Origin: CAVQCJ01 sp963771835
GTDB taxonomy: Bacteria > Actinomycetota > Actinomycetes > Prado026
Direction of reading: 5' to 3'
Assembly (NCBI GenBank): GCA_963771835.1
Contig: CAVYVA010000002.1
Location: 620,001 to 684,000, forward strand
Length of the DNA stretch: 64,000 bases
Part shown: positions 52,110 to 59,171 of the stretch, piece after piece
Layout: every line of letters begins with the position of its first letter
Position numbering within the stretch: the stretch's first letter is position 1
Translations under genes and position numbers: made by a program
Notes under the pieces: generated by a model
What the model was told of the DNA's origin: nothing
Seen by the model: only the letters and a program-made list of their open reading frames with translations
Database searches by the model: none

Positions 52110-52800
52110 TGGACCAGGGACCGGACCAGCAGCCAGTGCTGACGAGCGTCTCGTCGTCGGCCGGGATCGGCACCGAGTCGGTCGAGGACTGGCTGGCCCG
52201 GCGGCTCGCCCAGGCCGGCCCGTTCGAGCTTCCCGAGCTCTGCGCGGTGCTGACCGTCCTGGGTCGGTGGGACCGGCACACGTACGAGGCGGTGGCCGGG
52301 CTGTCGACGCCACTGCTCGACGAGCCGATGCGGGTCGTGTCGCGGGTGGCCAACCACTCCAAGCCGTGGCTGGCCACCGCGGCGACGCTCGCCGTGTTCG
52401 GCGGGCGTACCGGCAGGCGCGCCGCGCTGACCGGGTTGGCCGCGGTGGCCGCGACGTCCTGTCGTGAACCAGCCGCTGAAGCTGGCCGGGTCGCGACGAC
52501 GACCCGACCGGGTCGCGCTGGGCGTGCCCAGCTCCCGCTGGGTCGAGATGCCGTCTCGAGGTCGTTCCCGTCCGGACACTCCGCGTCCGCCGGCGTTCGC
52601 CGTAGCGGTCGGTGCCGTCCTGCCGCGTCTGCGCCTCCCGCTGGGGTCGCCGCGCGACCGTGGCCTTCTCCCGCGTCTACACCGGGGTGCACTACCCGGG
52701 CGACGTCGCGTCGGTGCGGTGACGGGGCCGTCATCGGGCGAGCGACGTCATCGGTCGCCGGGCGCTGGGCGGCCGACCTGACCTGGAGCGACCGCTCCGT
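52110..52800 (+). CDS. PAP2 family lipid phosphatase, reading frame broken at least four times
   Basis: All three PAP2 signature motifs exist but in different frames. NQPLKLAGSRRRPDRV is the K-x6-RP motif. RSFPSGHSASA is PSGH, and AFSRVYTGVHYPGDVAS is SR-x5-H-x3-D. Frame changes occur near 52460, 52558, 52590, 52650 and 52720. The gene starts at GTG 52110 next to the lipid kinase stop. Intact catalytic residues across frames suggest a recent loss or sequencing errors. The end is uncertain because no frame gives a clear stop after the last motif. Confidence 0.65.
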
Positions 52801-52888
52801 AGGGCTCACCTGCAGGTACGTGCGACGACGGCGGGCGCCCGGATGGGCACCCGCCGTCCTCCACGCGGATGCTGGTGCATCGCCGGCG

Positions 52889-53458
52889 TCAGACGGTCAC
52901 CTGGGTCCGCATCGGCTCGGTGATCGACTGAAGCTTCTTGTCCGCCGAGCGGAGCTGGATCCCCTGCACCAGCATCCAGGTCCCGACCATGACGTTGAAC
53001 CAGCCGAACAGCAGCGCCAGCGTGATCGCGCCCATGTCGGGCCGGGCGAAGAGCACCACGCCGAAGGCGATCGAGACGAGCCCGCCGAGGATGAAGACCG
53101 TCCGGGTGCCGGCGGACTCTCCCGTCCGGAAGCCGGTGACCAGCTCGACGATGCCGGTCACGACGGCCCAGCTGGCCACGAGCAAGACGAGGACCAGGGC
53201 CGTGGCCCCGGGCCAGGCGAGGGCGATGACACCAGCCGCGATGTCGACGAGGCCGAGGAGCAGGTGCCCGACCACGGGCTTGGCCCCGTCGCTGTTGAAG
53301 GCGGTCACGAGCTGTGCAAAGGCCTCGGCGAAGGCGTAGACGGCGAAGGTGATGACGAGCGCGAGCACAGTGACGCCGGGCCAGACGAGAGCGATGGCAC
53401 CGACGGCGAGCGCGAGCACGCCCCGCACCATGAGGGAGGTGCTGGCTGACTTGACCAT
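52889..53458 (-). CDS. HdeD/DUF308 family membrane protein
   Basis: The 189-residue protein has about six hydrophobic segments in three similar pairs (VRGVLALAVGAIALVWPGVTVLALVITFAVYAFAEA, HLLLGLVDIAAGVIALAWPGATALVLVLLVASW, LGGLVSIAFGVVLFARPDMGAITLALLFGWFNV). This repeated GxxxxAxPG pattern is the HdeD/DUF308 family, linked to acid resistance in enterobacteria. AGAAGGGA precedes the ATG. Its function in actinomycetes is unknown. Confidence 0.85.
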   Translation of the reverse strand: MVKSASTSLMVRGVLALAVGAIALVWPGVTVLALVITFAVYAFAEAFAQLVTAFNSDGAKPVVGHLLLGLVDIAAGVIALAWPGATALVLVLLVASWAVVTGIVELVTGFRTGESAGTRTVFILGGLVSIAFGVVLFARPDMGAITLALLFGWFNVMVGTWMLVQGIQLRSADKKLQSITEPMRTQVTV

Positions 53459-53589
53459 GACGGGTCCCTTCTGTGGATGTGGACCGATGTGGGTTGTCAC
53501 CGATCCTCAGACTTGATGTTCAATGACAAAACTGATGATGGCCTGTTATTGTGGCGACGTCAACCCCCATTTCGGCCAAGGAGGCCACC

Positions 53590-53931
53590 GTGCTCATCAC
53601 CGTCACGCTGCTGCTCGCAGCCGCCTGCCTGGCGCCAGCCGCCGGCAAGCTGCTCGCCCACCCCCAGATGCAGGCTTCGGCCGCCCACTTCGGGATCCCC
53701 TGGTCCCGGTACCGGCTCATCGGCATCGCCGAGCTCGCCGCGGTGGCCGGCATCCTCGCCGGGCTAGTGGTGCCCGCCCTGGGCGTGGCCGCCGCCGTCG
53801 GCATGATCATGCTGCTCGTCGTCGCCCTCGTCGTGCACAGGCAGGCCGGCGACAACCCGAAGGACGCCATCCCAGCTTTCGTCGCGCTCGGCCTCAGCGC
53901 CGTCTACCTGGTCCTCCTCATCTCCCATTGA
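53590..53931 (+). CDS. DoxX-like membrane protein
   Basis: The 113-residue protein has four hydrophobic segments (VLITVTLLLAAACLAPAAGKLLA; RLIGIAELAAVAGILAGLVV; LGVAAAVGMIMLLVVALVVH; AFVALGLSAVYLVLLI) and the DoxX-like GKLxxHP start. GTG 53590 is chosen because AAGGAGG lies five bases upstream. The function is unknown. The region 53932-54202 holds no recognisable gene. Confidence 0.75.
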   Translation: MLITVTLLLAAACLAPAAGKLLAHPQMQASAAHFGIPWSRYRLIGIAELAAVAGILAGLVVPALGVAAAVGMIMLLVVALVVHRQAGDNPKDAIPAFVALGLSAVYLVLLISH

Positions 53932-54202
53932 CAGCCATGTCGGTGAATGGCGCGGGAACCGCGGACGACGACGCACGCGCAGGAACGTTGATCACGCGGC
54001 GAGGTGCCGCGGAGCGCTGCGTTGTTGCCCCGGTTGGTGGGGACGAGGAGCCCAGCGCGTGCATACCGCAGCGGCGATGCGTGGCCCGGCGCGGCAACCG
54101 CGCTCGCCGCCCTCCACGCCAGCCGCCGAGTGACACGCTGTTGCCAAGGCGAAGGTCGGGCAAGTTGTCCGTGCCCGTACCCGTCGACGGGTTGGAGCTG
54201 TG

Positions 54203-54664
54203 ATGGCCCTCAACGCCAACCACGAGATCGAGCGACTCAAACGCGCCGGAGACCGGTTCGCGGATCGAATCACCGACTTCGCCGGGAGTCTGCGGTTCGT
54301 TCGCCTGCACATAGCGTGGTTCTCATTGTGGATCTTGGTCAACGTCGGGGCGTTCGGGGCCTCGTTGACGTTCGACCCGTACCCGTTCGGGCTTCTCACG
54401 CTCGCGGTGTCGCTCGAAGCGATCTTCCTGTCGACGTTCGTGATGATCTCGCAGAACCGACAAGGAGCGGCTGCGGAGATCCGCTCAGAGCTCGACTACC
54501 GAACGAACCTGATGGCCGAGCGCGAGGTCGACCTCGTCATGCGCGCCCTCGAACGCATGGCTACGAAGCAAGGTGTGGACGTCAGCGACCTCGCCGAGAT
54601 GCTCGTGGCACTGAGGGCCAGCTACGTCACCGCGACGGACGACTCCCCGCGAGTCAACACGTAG
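54203..54664 (+). CDS. DUF1003 domain membrane protein
   Basis: The 153-residue protein has RAGDRFADRITDFAGSLRFVRLHIAWFSLWILVNVG, then SLEAIFLSTFVMISQNRQG and RTNLMAEREVDLVMRALERMA. This is the DUF1003 pattern: two membrane helices flanked by soluble helices. The role of the family is not established. GTG 54200 and ATG 54203 are both possible starts. Confidence 0.85.
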   Translation: MALNANHEIERLKRAGDRFADRITDFAGSLRFVRLHIAWFSLWILVNVGAFGASLTFDPYPFGLLTLAVSLEAIFLSTFVMISQNRQGAAAEIRSELDYRTNLMAEREVDLVMRALERMATKQGVDVSDLAEMLVALRASYVTATDDSPRVNT

Positions 54665-55052
54665 CGTGCAGGATGCGTTGCTCTCGACGCGGAAGCCCGT
54701 TGCGCTTCAGGTGACCGCCGATGTGCCGGTAGGTGCGCAGCACGCCGCAGTCGCTGGACGACGGTTGTCGTGCCAGGAGGGGCGATGCCACGTGGCGGGA
54801 CCCTGGTCGCAAGACCGGGGGGAGGCTGGCGGCCAGGGTCCCCGTTGGGGGCCGCGCGGGAAGCCGACCACGGCGGAGGGGTGGCGGCCGAAACAACGAC
54901 CCCAGGCCAGAAACGCTAAGCGCCAGGGGCTGCGCCGGCCAGGTGTCGGCCGCAGAGTTCACCGCAGGTTCACGCGCAGAATGACCGTCCGAACCCCCGC
55001 TTCGCAGCCGAGGCGGCTTCTCCCGTTCATGTTGGTGTGCGACCCTGCCCGC
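54665..55052. other. No recognisable gene
   Basis: This ~390-bp stretch is open in one rightward frame that continues into the three-helix-bundle gene, but the N-terminal part has low-complexity Arg/Gly/Gln sequence and no motif. I see no promoter or hairpin that stands out. Confidence 0.4.
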
Positions 55053-55271
55053 ATGGGTGCCCCACAGGCTCGCATCGACGACGGTGATCGAGAGATGGCT
55101 GCGACCGAGTCCGGGCTCGGTCGCGACTACCCGGAGGTCCCAGCTGACGTGATCCACACCCTCGTGCAGCGGTCCTACCGCGCGATGACCCCGGCCAAGG
55201 TGCACAACTTCCTGCCCTTGTTGGTCGTGCGAGATGTCCGGGCGCAACTGCGTGACCGGGCCGTGGCATAG
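55053..55271 (+). CDS. Small three-helix-bundle domain protein (copy 1)
   Basis: The 72-residue product contains YPEVPADVIHTLVQRSYRAMTPAKVHNFLPLLVVRDVRAQLRD, which matches the pattern of small actinobacterial three-helix-bundle proteins: a P-x2-V start, an aromatic-x-A helix and a V-x-x-F-x-P-x-L-V-x-R helix. A second, clearly related gene lies on the other strand at 55357. Start ATG 55053 is tentative. The function is unknown. Confidence 0.6.
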   Translation: MGAPQARIDDGDREMAATESGLGRDYPEVPADVIHTLVQRSYRAMTPAKVHNFLPLLVVRDVRAQLRDRAVA

Positions 55272-55356
55272 CCGGACAACTGGCCTGGCTAGCCCCGCGC
55301 GGTCCCCGGCATCGAGCTGCCCGCGTCGCTGGCGGCTATGGGCTGACCCGCCGAAT

Positions 55357-55563
55357 TCAGCCGGCTCGGCTGGCGTCGCGGAGTTCTCGAGCTGCCTGAC
55401 GCTGTACGAGGAGGGGGACGAAGTCGCGCACGGATGCGTTGGCGTACTGGCGCCAGGTGGTGTCGATCGTCGCTTCGACGCGGGGTCGTGGGATCAGCGG
55501 GAACGTGTGTGCCAGCTCGGTTCGGAGCTGGTCGATCGCGCGCTCCTCGTCCTCGATGTCCAT
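55357..55563 (-). CDS. Small three-helix-bundle domain protein (copy 2)
   Basis: The 68-residue protein MDIEDEERAIDQLRTELAHT continues with FPLIPRPRVEATIDTTWRQYANASVRDFVPLLVQRQAARELRD. The helix VRDFVPLLVQRQAARELR aligns with VHNFLPLLVVRDVRAQLRD of the convergent neighbour, so they are paralogues (about 85 bp between stops). The function is unknown. Confidence 0.65.
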   Translation of the reverse strand: MDIEDEERAIDQLRTELAHTFPLIPRPRVEATIDTTWRQYANASVRDFVPLLVQRQAARELRDASRAG

Positions 55564-55665
55564 GGGTCAGTGATACCCGACCTAAACGTTTCGTATCGCT
55601 GTAATTCACCATCTGGTCATCTCGACGTACTGGACGGCGGGACCCGCCGGACTACGGTCGCGCGG

Positions 55666-55917
55666 GTGAGCATCGACTACGACCCCGACGCTTTCCCGGA
55701 CCCGTACGCGGACCGGTACTACATCGCGCAAGGCATCCTCGACAACGTCCTCGCCTCTCATGGCGGCAGGCCAAGCGAGGAGATCCGCTCGGAGCTGAAG
55801 CTGCGGATGCTGAGCGTCGGCATCGACTGGCCGCCGTCCACCCTGGACCACTTCGCGTCCAAGATCCGCAGCGGGCAAGGCATCGCCCTAGGGGTTGTCG
55901 ACGGTAACCGGGCCTGA
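55666..55917 (+). CDS. Hypothetical 83-residue protein
   Basis: GTG 55666 encodes SIDYDPDAFPDPYADRYYIAQGILDNVLASHGGRPSEEIRSELKLRMLSVGIDWPPSTLDHFASKIRSGQG in outline. It looks like a compact helical protein with a conserved Asp/Tyr-rich N-terminus. I do not recognise the family. A strong hairpin follows 72 nt downstream, which supports a real transcription unit. Confidence 0.55.
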   Translation: MSIDYDPDAFPDPYADRYYIAQGILDNVLASHGGRPSEEIRSELKLRMLSVGIDWPPSTLDHFASKIRSGQGIALGVVDGNRA

Positions 55918-55988
55918 CTGCGGGCTCCGCCGGCGGGGACGCTACAGGGGCGGGGCAGGGCCAGGGCAAGCCGCTGAGCAGGACAGCA

Positions 55989-56027
55989 CGAAGCCCGCCG
56001 GCAACGGGGGTTGGGCGGCGGGCTTCG
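55989..56027 (+). terminator. Strong hairpin terminator
   Basis: CGAAGCCCGCCG (55989-56000) pairs perfectly with CGGCGGGCTTCG (56016-56027) across a 15-nt loop and is followed by TTGCT. It lies 72 nt after the hypothetical gene ending at 55917. AAGCCCGCC-type stems are common bidirectional terminators in actinobacteria. Confidence 0.75.
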
Positions 56028-56412
56028 TTGCTATGAGCGCAGTCCCCAAGCGCGCCCGCAAGACGATCAAGCCCACAGCGACCACACCGGGGTCACGCAC
56101 AATCCCAAGCCCACGTCCGGGACCTGCATCGCCGACGAGCCTTGCTCACTGACCGGATTGAAATGGACCAAGACCTACGGGCGCACGCTGGCCTGGCGGC
56201 AGGCCACTGGACTCCCCTTTCCACCGGGGTGGCCCATCCCCTGACGGGTGACCGACGTTTCGGTCATCCCCCGTCGGTGAGGATCCGTCGACCAGGTCCG
56301 CGGCCTCCGCTCCGAACCATGATCACAAGGGTGTTGGGCGGCGCACCGATGTGCCGTTCGCGGGCTGTTCCGATCCTCGCGTGGGCGTGGAACCGTGGGC
56401 GTGGGGGTTGAT
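56028..56412. other. No recognisable gene between terminator and GT39 gene
   Basis: This ~385-bp stretch has short open frames (up to 89 codons rightward and ~119 leftward) without family motifs. The block CACCGATGTGCCGTTC at 56347-56362 is shared with 50104-50119. Confidence 0.4.
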
Positions 56413-57894
56413 TCAGCTCGACAGGTGTCTGAGTTGGGCCCATGCGTGCGCCCAACCCCCGTTCGGGCCGGCGCACACGTACACGGCGGCGCGGTCGGAT
56501 TCCTCGTTCGAAACGGGTCCGGTCACGTCGGCGAACTTGTGGCAGTCGGTGAAGAAGCGGTCGGGGGTGGTGTCTTCCCAGACCACGACGACTGGAGCGA
56601 GATCCTGCGGTGGAGGTCCCCACAGGCCGTAGCCGTTGTGCCCGCTCCAGGCCGGTGGCAGGCCGAGGGAAGGGCCGAAGCGGTCGATGGCGCCGGCCTC
56701 GCCGTAGTTCGTCGCGTAGATCCCGGCGTGCGAGCGCTGGTCCGCCGGGATGGACCGGTACGCGGCCGCGACCTGGTCCACCAGCTGGGGCCAGCCCACA
56801 CTCTCGCGCAGGGTCTCACCGAGCCCGTTCCAAGGGGAAGCCGCCAGTGCGGTCGGCGACAGGACGGGCAGCGCCGCCGGCACGGTCAGCGCCGAGGTCG
56901 CCACCACCGCTGCCACGACCAGCCACCGGCGCCGCCATCGCTCCGCGACGACCGCACCCGCCGCGATGAGGACCGGGTACGTCCCGGCGGGGTAGTAGCC
57001 CTGCCCTGCTGTGCCCACGAAGAAGACGAACACCGCCAGCCACGCCCAGGCCAGCACCCGATATCTCGCCCACGCCGGGTCTCGCCACAGCTTGACCAGG
57101 CCGGCGACCCACAGGACGGTCGCGCCGAGGCTGAACAACAACAGTTGCAGAAGCAAGAAGTTGGTGCGTTCAGCCACGGTGCCGTACTCGGCCCGAATCT
57201 GAGCCGCGAGGGTCAGCTGCGGCCAGCCGTGCCGGGCCTGCCACGTGAGCACCGGCGCCCAGGCAACGGCGGTTATCGCTGCGCCGACTGCCAGCCACCG
57301 GCTGCGCAGCAGGGGCCGCGCCGACGGCGTCAGCAACATCCCCACCACCAGCGCGCCGACCAAGACGATCGGGAGCTGCTTGTTCAACAGGCCAAGGCCT
57401 GTGACCACGCCGATGCCGACCCACAGCCAGTCCCGGCCGGTTCGCAGCATGCGGACCGCGAGCCAGGTCACCGTGACCCAGACCACCAAGTCGATCGACG
57501 AGGTAATCAGCAGGTGTCCCGACAGCAGCACAAACGTGCCCGCGGCAACCGAGACGGCCGCCAAGACCTGTGCGAATCGGCGACCACCGAACTCCGCGGC
57601 CATCACGCCTGACAGCAATGTCACCGCTGCAGCTGCGGCCACCGCAGGCAGCCGGAAGACCACCAACGAACCGTGCCCAACCCCGTTCATCACCCACGCC
57701 AGGAACGGTGTTCCGGGCGGCTGGTCCGGGTAGCCCCAAGCCAGGTGCCGGCCCGCGGCCAGGAAGTACAGCTCGTCCCGGAAGTAGCCGTACCTGCCGC
57801 TGAACGCGACCAGAACAACGACCAGAACACCCGTCACACCGGCCAGCGGCCACCACGCAAGCCCACGCGGCGATCCGTGGACGGCGCTTGTCAC
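56413..57894 (-). CDS. GT39/ArnT-like membrane glycosyltransferase
   Basis: The 493-residue protein has an N-terminal helix and then the loop-1 motif RYGYFRDELYFLAAGRHLAWGYPDQPPGTPFLAW with the catalytic Asp-Glu pair. About ten more helices and a C-terminal extracytoplasmic domain (NYGEAGAIDRFG, SGHNGYGLWGPP, FADVTGPVSNEESDRAAVYVC) follow. Such enzymes transfer a sugar from a polyprenyl-phosphate donor to lipids or proteins. It is the last full-length metabolic gene before the right-hand repeat. Confidence 0.88.
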   Translation of the reverse strand: MTSAVHGSPRGLAWWPLAGVTGVLVVVLVAFSGRYGYFRDELYFLAAGRHLAWGYPDQPPGTPFLAWVMNGVGHGSLVVFRLPAVAAAAAVTLLSGVMAAEFGGRRFAQVLAAVSVAAGTFVLLSGHLLITSSIDLVVWVTVTWLAVRMLRTGRDWLWVGIGVVTGLGLLNKQLPIVLVGALVVGMLLTPSARPLLRSRWLAVGAAITAVAWAPVLTWQARHGWPQLTLAAQIRAEYGTVAERTNFLLLQLLLFSLGATVLWVAGLVKLWRDPAWARYRVLAWAWLAVFVFFVGTAGQGYYPAGTYPVLIAAGAVVAERWRRRWLVVAAVVATSALTVPAALPVLSPTALAASPWNGLGETLRESVGWPQLVDQVAAAYRSIPADQRSHAGIYATNYGEAGAIDRFGPSLGLPPAWSGHNGYGLWGPPPQDLAPVVVVWEDTTPDRFFTDCHKFADVTGPVSNEESDRAAVYVCAGPNGGWAHAWAQLRHLSS

Positions 57895-58026
57895 CCAACC
57901 ATCTTCACGAACTCAGGCGCGTCGCGATACCGACACCACCAACCCATCGGCAGCGTACGACCAGTCGCGCTGCCGAACGGGCGCACTGAAGTGCGATCAG
58001 GGGCGTGGATACGAGAGCATGGACCG

Positions 58027-58422
58027 GTGGCGCGGAACGAGTTGTGGCCCTCGGGAGCGTGGAGCGTCCGCCGGTTCGCCGCGCTCGACATGCACGGACT
58101 GTCCGGCTCCCCGCGGCGACGGCGTTTGATCACCGTCGAGTTCATCCTGGGAACCGTTGCCCTCGGGCTGCTCGCCGCCTTTCTGCTTGCCCACGGCTCG
58201 CTCGTGTGGGGCTTGATCGTGCTGGGCGTGGGGCTGAACTACGCCTGCCTCGCGATCTGCGCTGTCCAGTTGTTCCCGGCTGGCCGGTTGGAAGGCCAGG
58301 TTGAAGGCGTCGACCTTCGGGCTGAGGCCAAGCACTACACCTTCGCGCAGTTGCTCCTACTGGTGCCGGGGCTGATCCTTCTGGTCTTCGTTGTTGAGGT
58401 CCTGAATTCCTCGAAGTCTTAG
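58027..58422 (+). CDS. Hypothetical two-helix membrane protein
   Basis: The 131-residue product starts at GTG 58027 (ARNELWPSGAWSVRRFAALDM). It has three hydrophobic segments (VEFILGTVALGLLAAFLLA; GLIVLGVGLNYACLAICAVQLF; LLLLVPGLILLVFVVEVL) and a soluble EGVDLRAEAKHYTFAQ loop. No family is recognised. The upstream in-frame extension overlaps the GT39 gene and is not used. Confidence 0.55.
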   Translation: MARNELWPSGAWSVRRFAALDMHGLSGSPRRRRLITVEFILGTVALGLLAAFLLAHGSLVWGLIVLGVGLNYACLAICAVQLFPAGRLEGQVEGVDLRAEAKHYTFAQLLLLVPGLILLVFVVEVLNSSKS

Positions 58423-58450
58423 CCGCCGCTCCGAAGTGATGCTCCTACGG

Positions 58451-58545
58451 TCAAGTGAGGAGCTCGCGGGGTAGGGCGTTGAAGACTTCCCGGGCGACGT
58501 ATCGCTCGGGGCACCGAATGTTTCGGTCTTGGACAGTCCCTGGTG
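58451..58545 (-). pseudogene. Remnant of transposase C-terminus (IS110-like)
   Basis: Reading leftward, the frame ending at the TGA 58453-58451 gives IRCPERYVAREVFNALPRELLT. This resembles the conserved IRCLKRYVAREV tail of IS110-family transposases. The upstream part does not continue in one frame (GLSKTETFGA appears in another), and no catalytic domain is present. It lies immediately left of a hairpin and repeat copy B. The match is by eye and short. Confidence 0.5.
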
Positions 58546-58556
58546 GATGCGGCGGT

Positions 58557-58588
58557 CCTCGTAGGCCTGGGTCGCACGTCCTACGAGG
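58557..58588. repeat. 9-bp inverted repeat at the edge of repeat copy B
   Basis: CCTCGTAGG (58557-58565) and CCTACGAGG (58580-58588) are exact reverse complements around a 14-nt loop. The right arm is also the first part of repeat copy B and matches the tRNA-Arg 5' end. Confidence 0.75.
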
Positions 58589-58719
58589 GCGGGACCTGTG
58601 GACGTGCCTCTGGGAGCCCCGCGAAAGCCGATCTTGGACAGGTCCGCACCGGCGATCGCCCGATTCTCACGTTGATCAACAATGGCTGGGCCCGGCCCAT
58701 GAATGGGTTGCGGCCGGTC
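58581..58719. repeat. ~140-bp repeat, copy B
   Basis: Direct repeat of 47320-47459: CTACGAGGGCGGGACCTG, a variable 20-odd bases, then GCGAAAGCCGATCTTGGACA through GTTGATCAACAATGGCT (58621-58686) with two substitutions, then GGGCCCGGCCCATGAATGGG. Unlike copy A it does not adjoin an intact tRNA. The remaining 58720-58835 holds no recognisable gene. Confidence 0.9.
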
Positions 58720-58835
58720 ACGGCTCGTGCCGACCCACGAGACAGTCCGTTGGTCGATGAACCCGATCAGCAGAGCGCGGACTGCCAAGGCGACCCGGAC
58801 AACAGTCGTCCCGCGCCCTGGACGGCCGCCAGACG

Positions 58836-59171
58836 CTAGCCGCCGGCCATGGCGCCTACGACGAGGAACGGCTCGGTGCCCGCTGCGACAGCCTCGGGCA
58901 GCGGGTCGTCGGGAGGGTCGTGCGAGAGGTCCCGCTCGCAGGCGAAGTACCGAACGAAGTCGCGCCGCTTGAACGTGTCGTGGTCTCGGATCGTGCCGCA
59001 GAGCATGGGGTACCGGGTCTCCAGGGCGTCGAGCAACGAGCGCTGGGTCACCGTGCCGGCTACCTCTAGGCGAACCTCACCCTGCACCCTCGCCAGGGCT
59101 TTCAGGTGAGCCGGCAGGATCACCCGCACCGTGCTCGGCCCCGGGCGGCTTCCGGCGATGCCTTGGCTCAT
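58836..59171 (-). CDS. MoaD/ThiS-like ubiquitin-fold sulfur carrier
   Basis: The 111-residue protein begins with STVRVILPAHLKALARVQGEVRLEVAGTVTQRSLLDALETRYPMLCGTIRD, a ThiS/MoaD beta-grasp pattern. It ends PFLVVGAMAGG, the diglycine that becomes thiocarboxylated in sulfur carriers. It is longer than classic MoaD (~81 residues) because of an RRDFVRYFACERDLSHDPPDDPLP insertion. Its ATG overlaps the BNR-protein stop (ATGA), so the two are co-translated. The partner pathway is unknown. Confidence 0.85.
   Translation of the reverse strand: MSQGIAGSRPGPSTVRVILPAHLKALARVQGEVRLEVAGTVTQRSLLDALETRYPMLCGTIRDHDTFKRRDFVRYFACERDLSHDPPDDPLPEAVAAGTEPFLVVGAMAGG

Larger units (their letters stand above)
47320..58719. 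mobile_element. Candidate genomic island or rearranged segment between direct repeats
   Basis: The segment is bounded by two direct copies of a ~140-bp sequence, one of which starts within tRNA-Arg(CCU). It contains an alcohol dehydrogenase, a short-chain dehydrogenase, TetR, lipid kinase and PAP2 genes, small membrane proteins, orphan three-helix-bundle genes and a GT39 enzyme. Long non-coding gaps and a transposase remnant lie at its right end. No integrase gene is visible. The repeat covers the upstream side of the tRNA, not the 3' end usually used by tyrosine integrases, so the mechanism is uncertain. Confidence 0.35.

Noticed and set aside
54666..55052. N-terminal extension of the three-helix-bundle gene (about 130 codons)
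   Set aside because: Low-complexity, no motif and no ribosome site; the conserved part begins after 55053.
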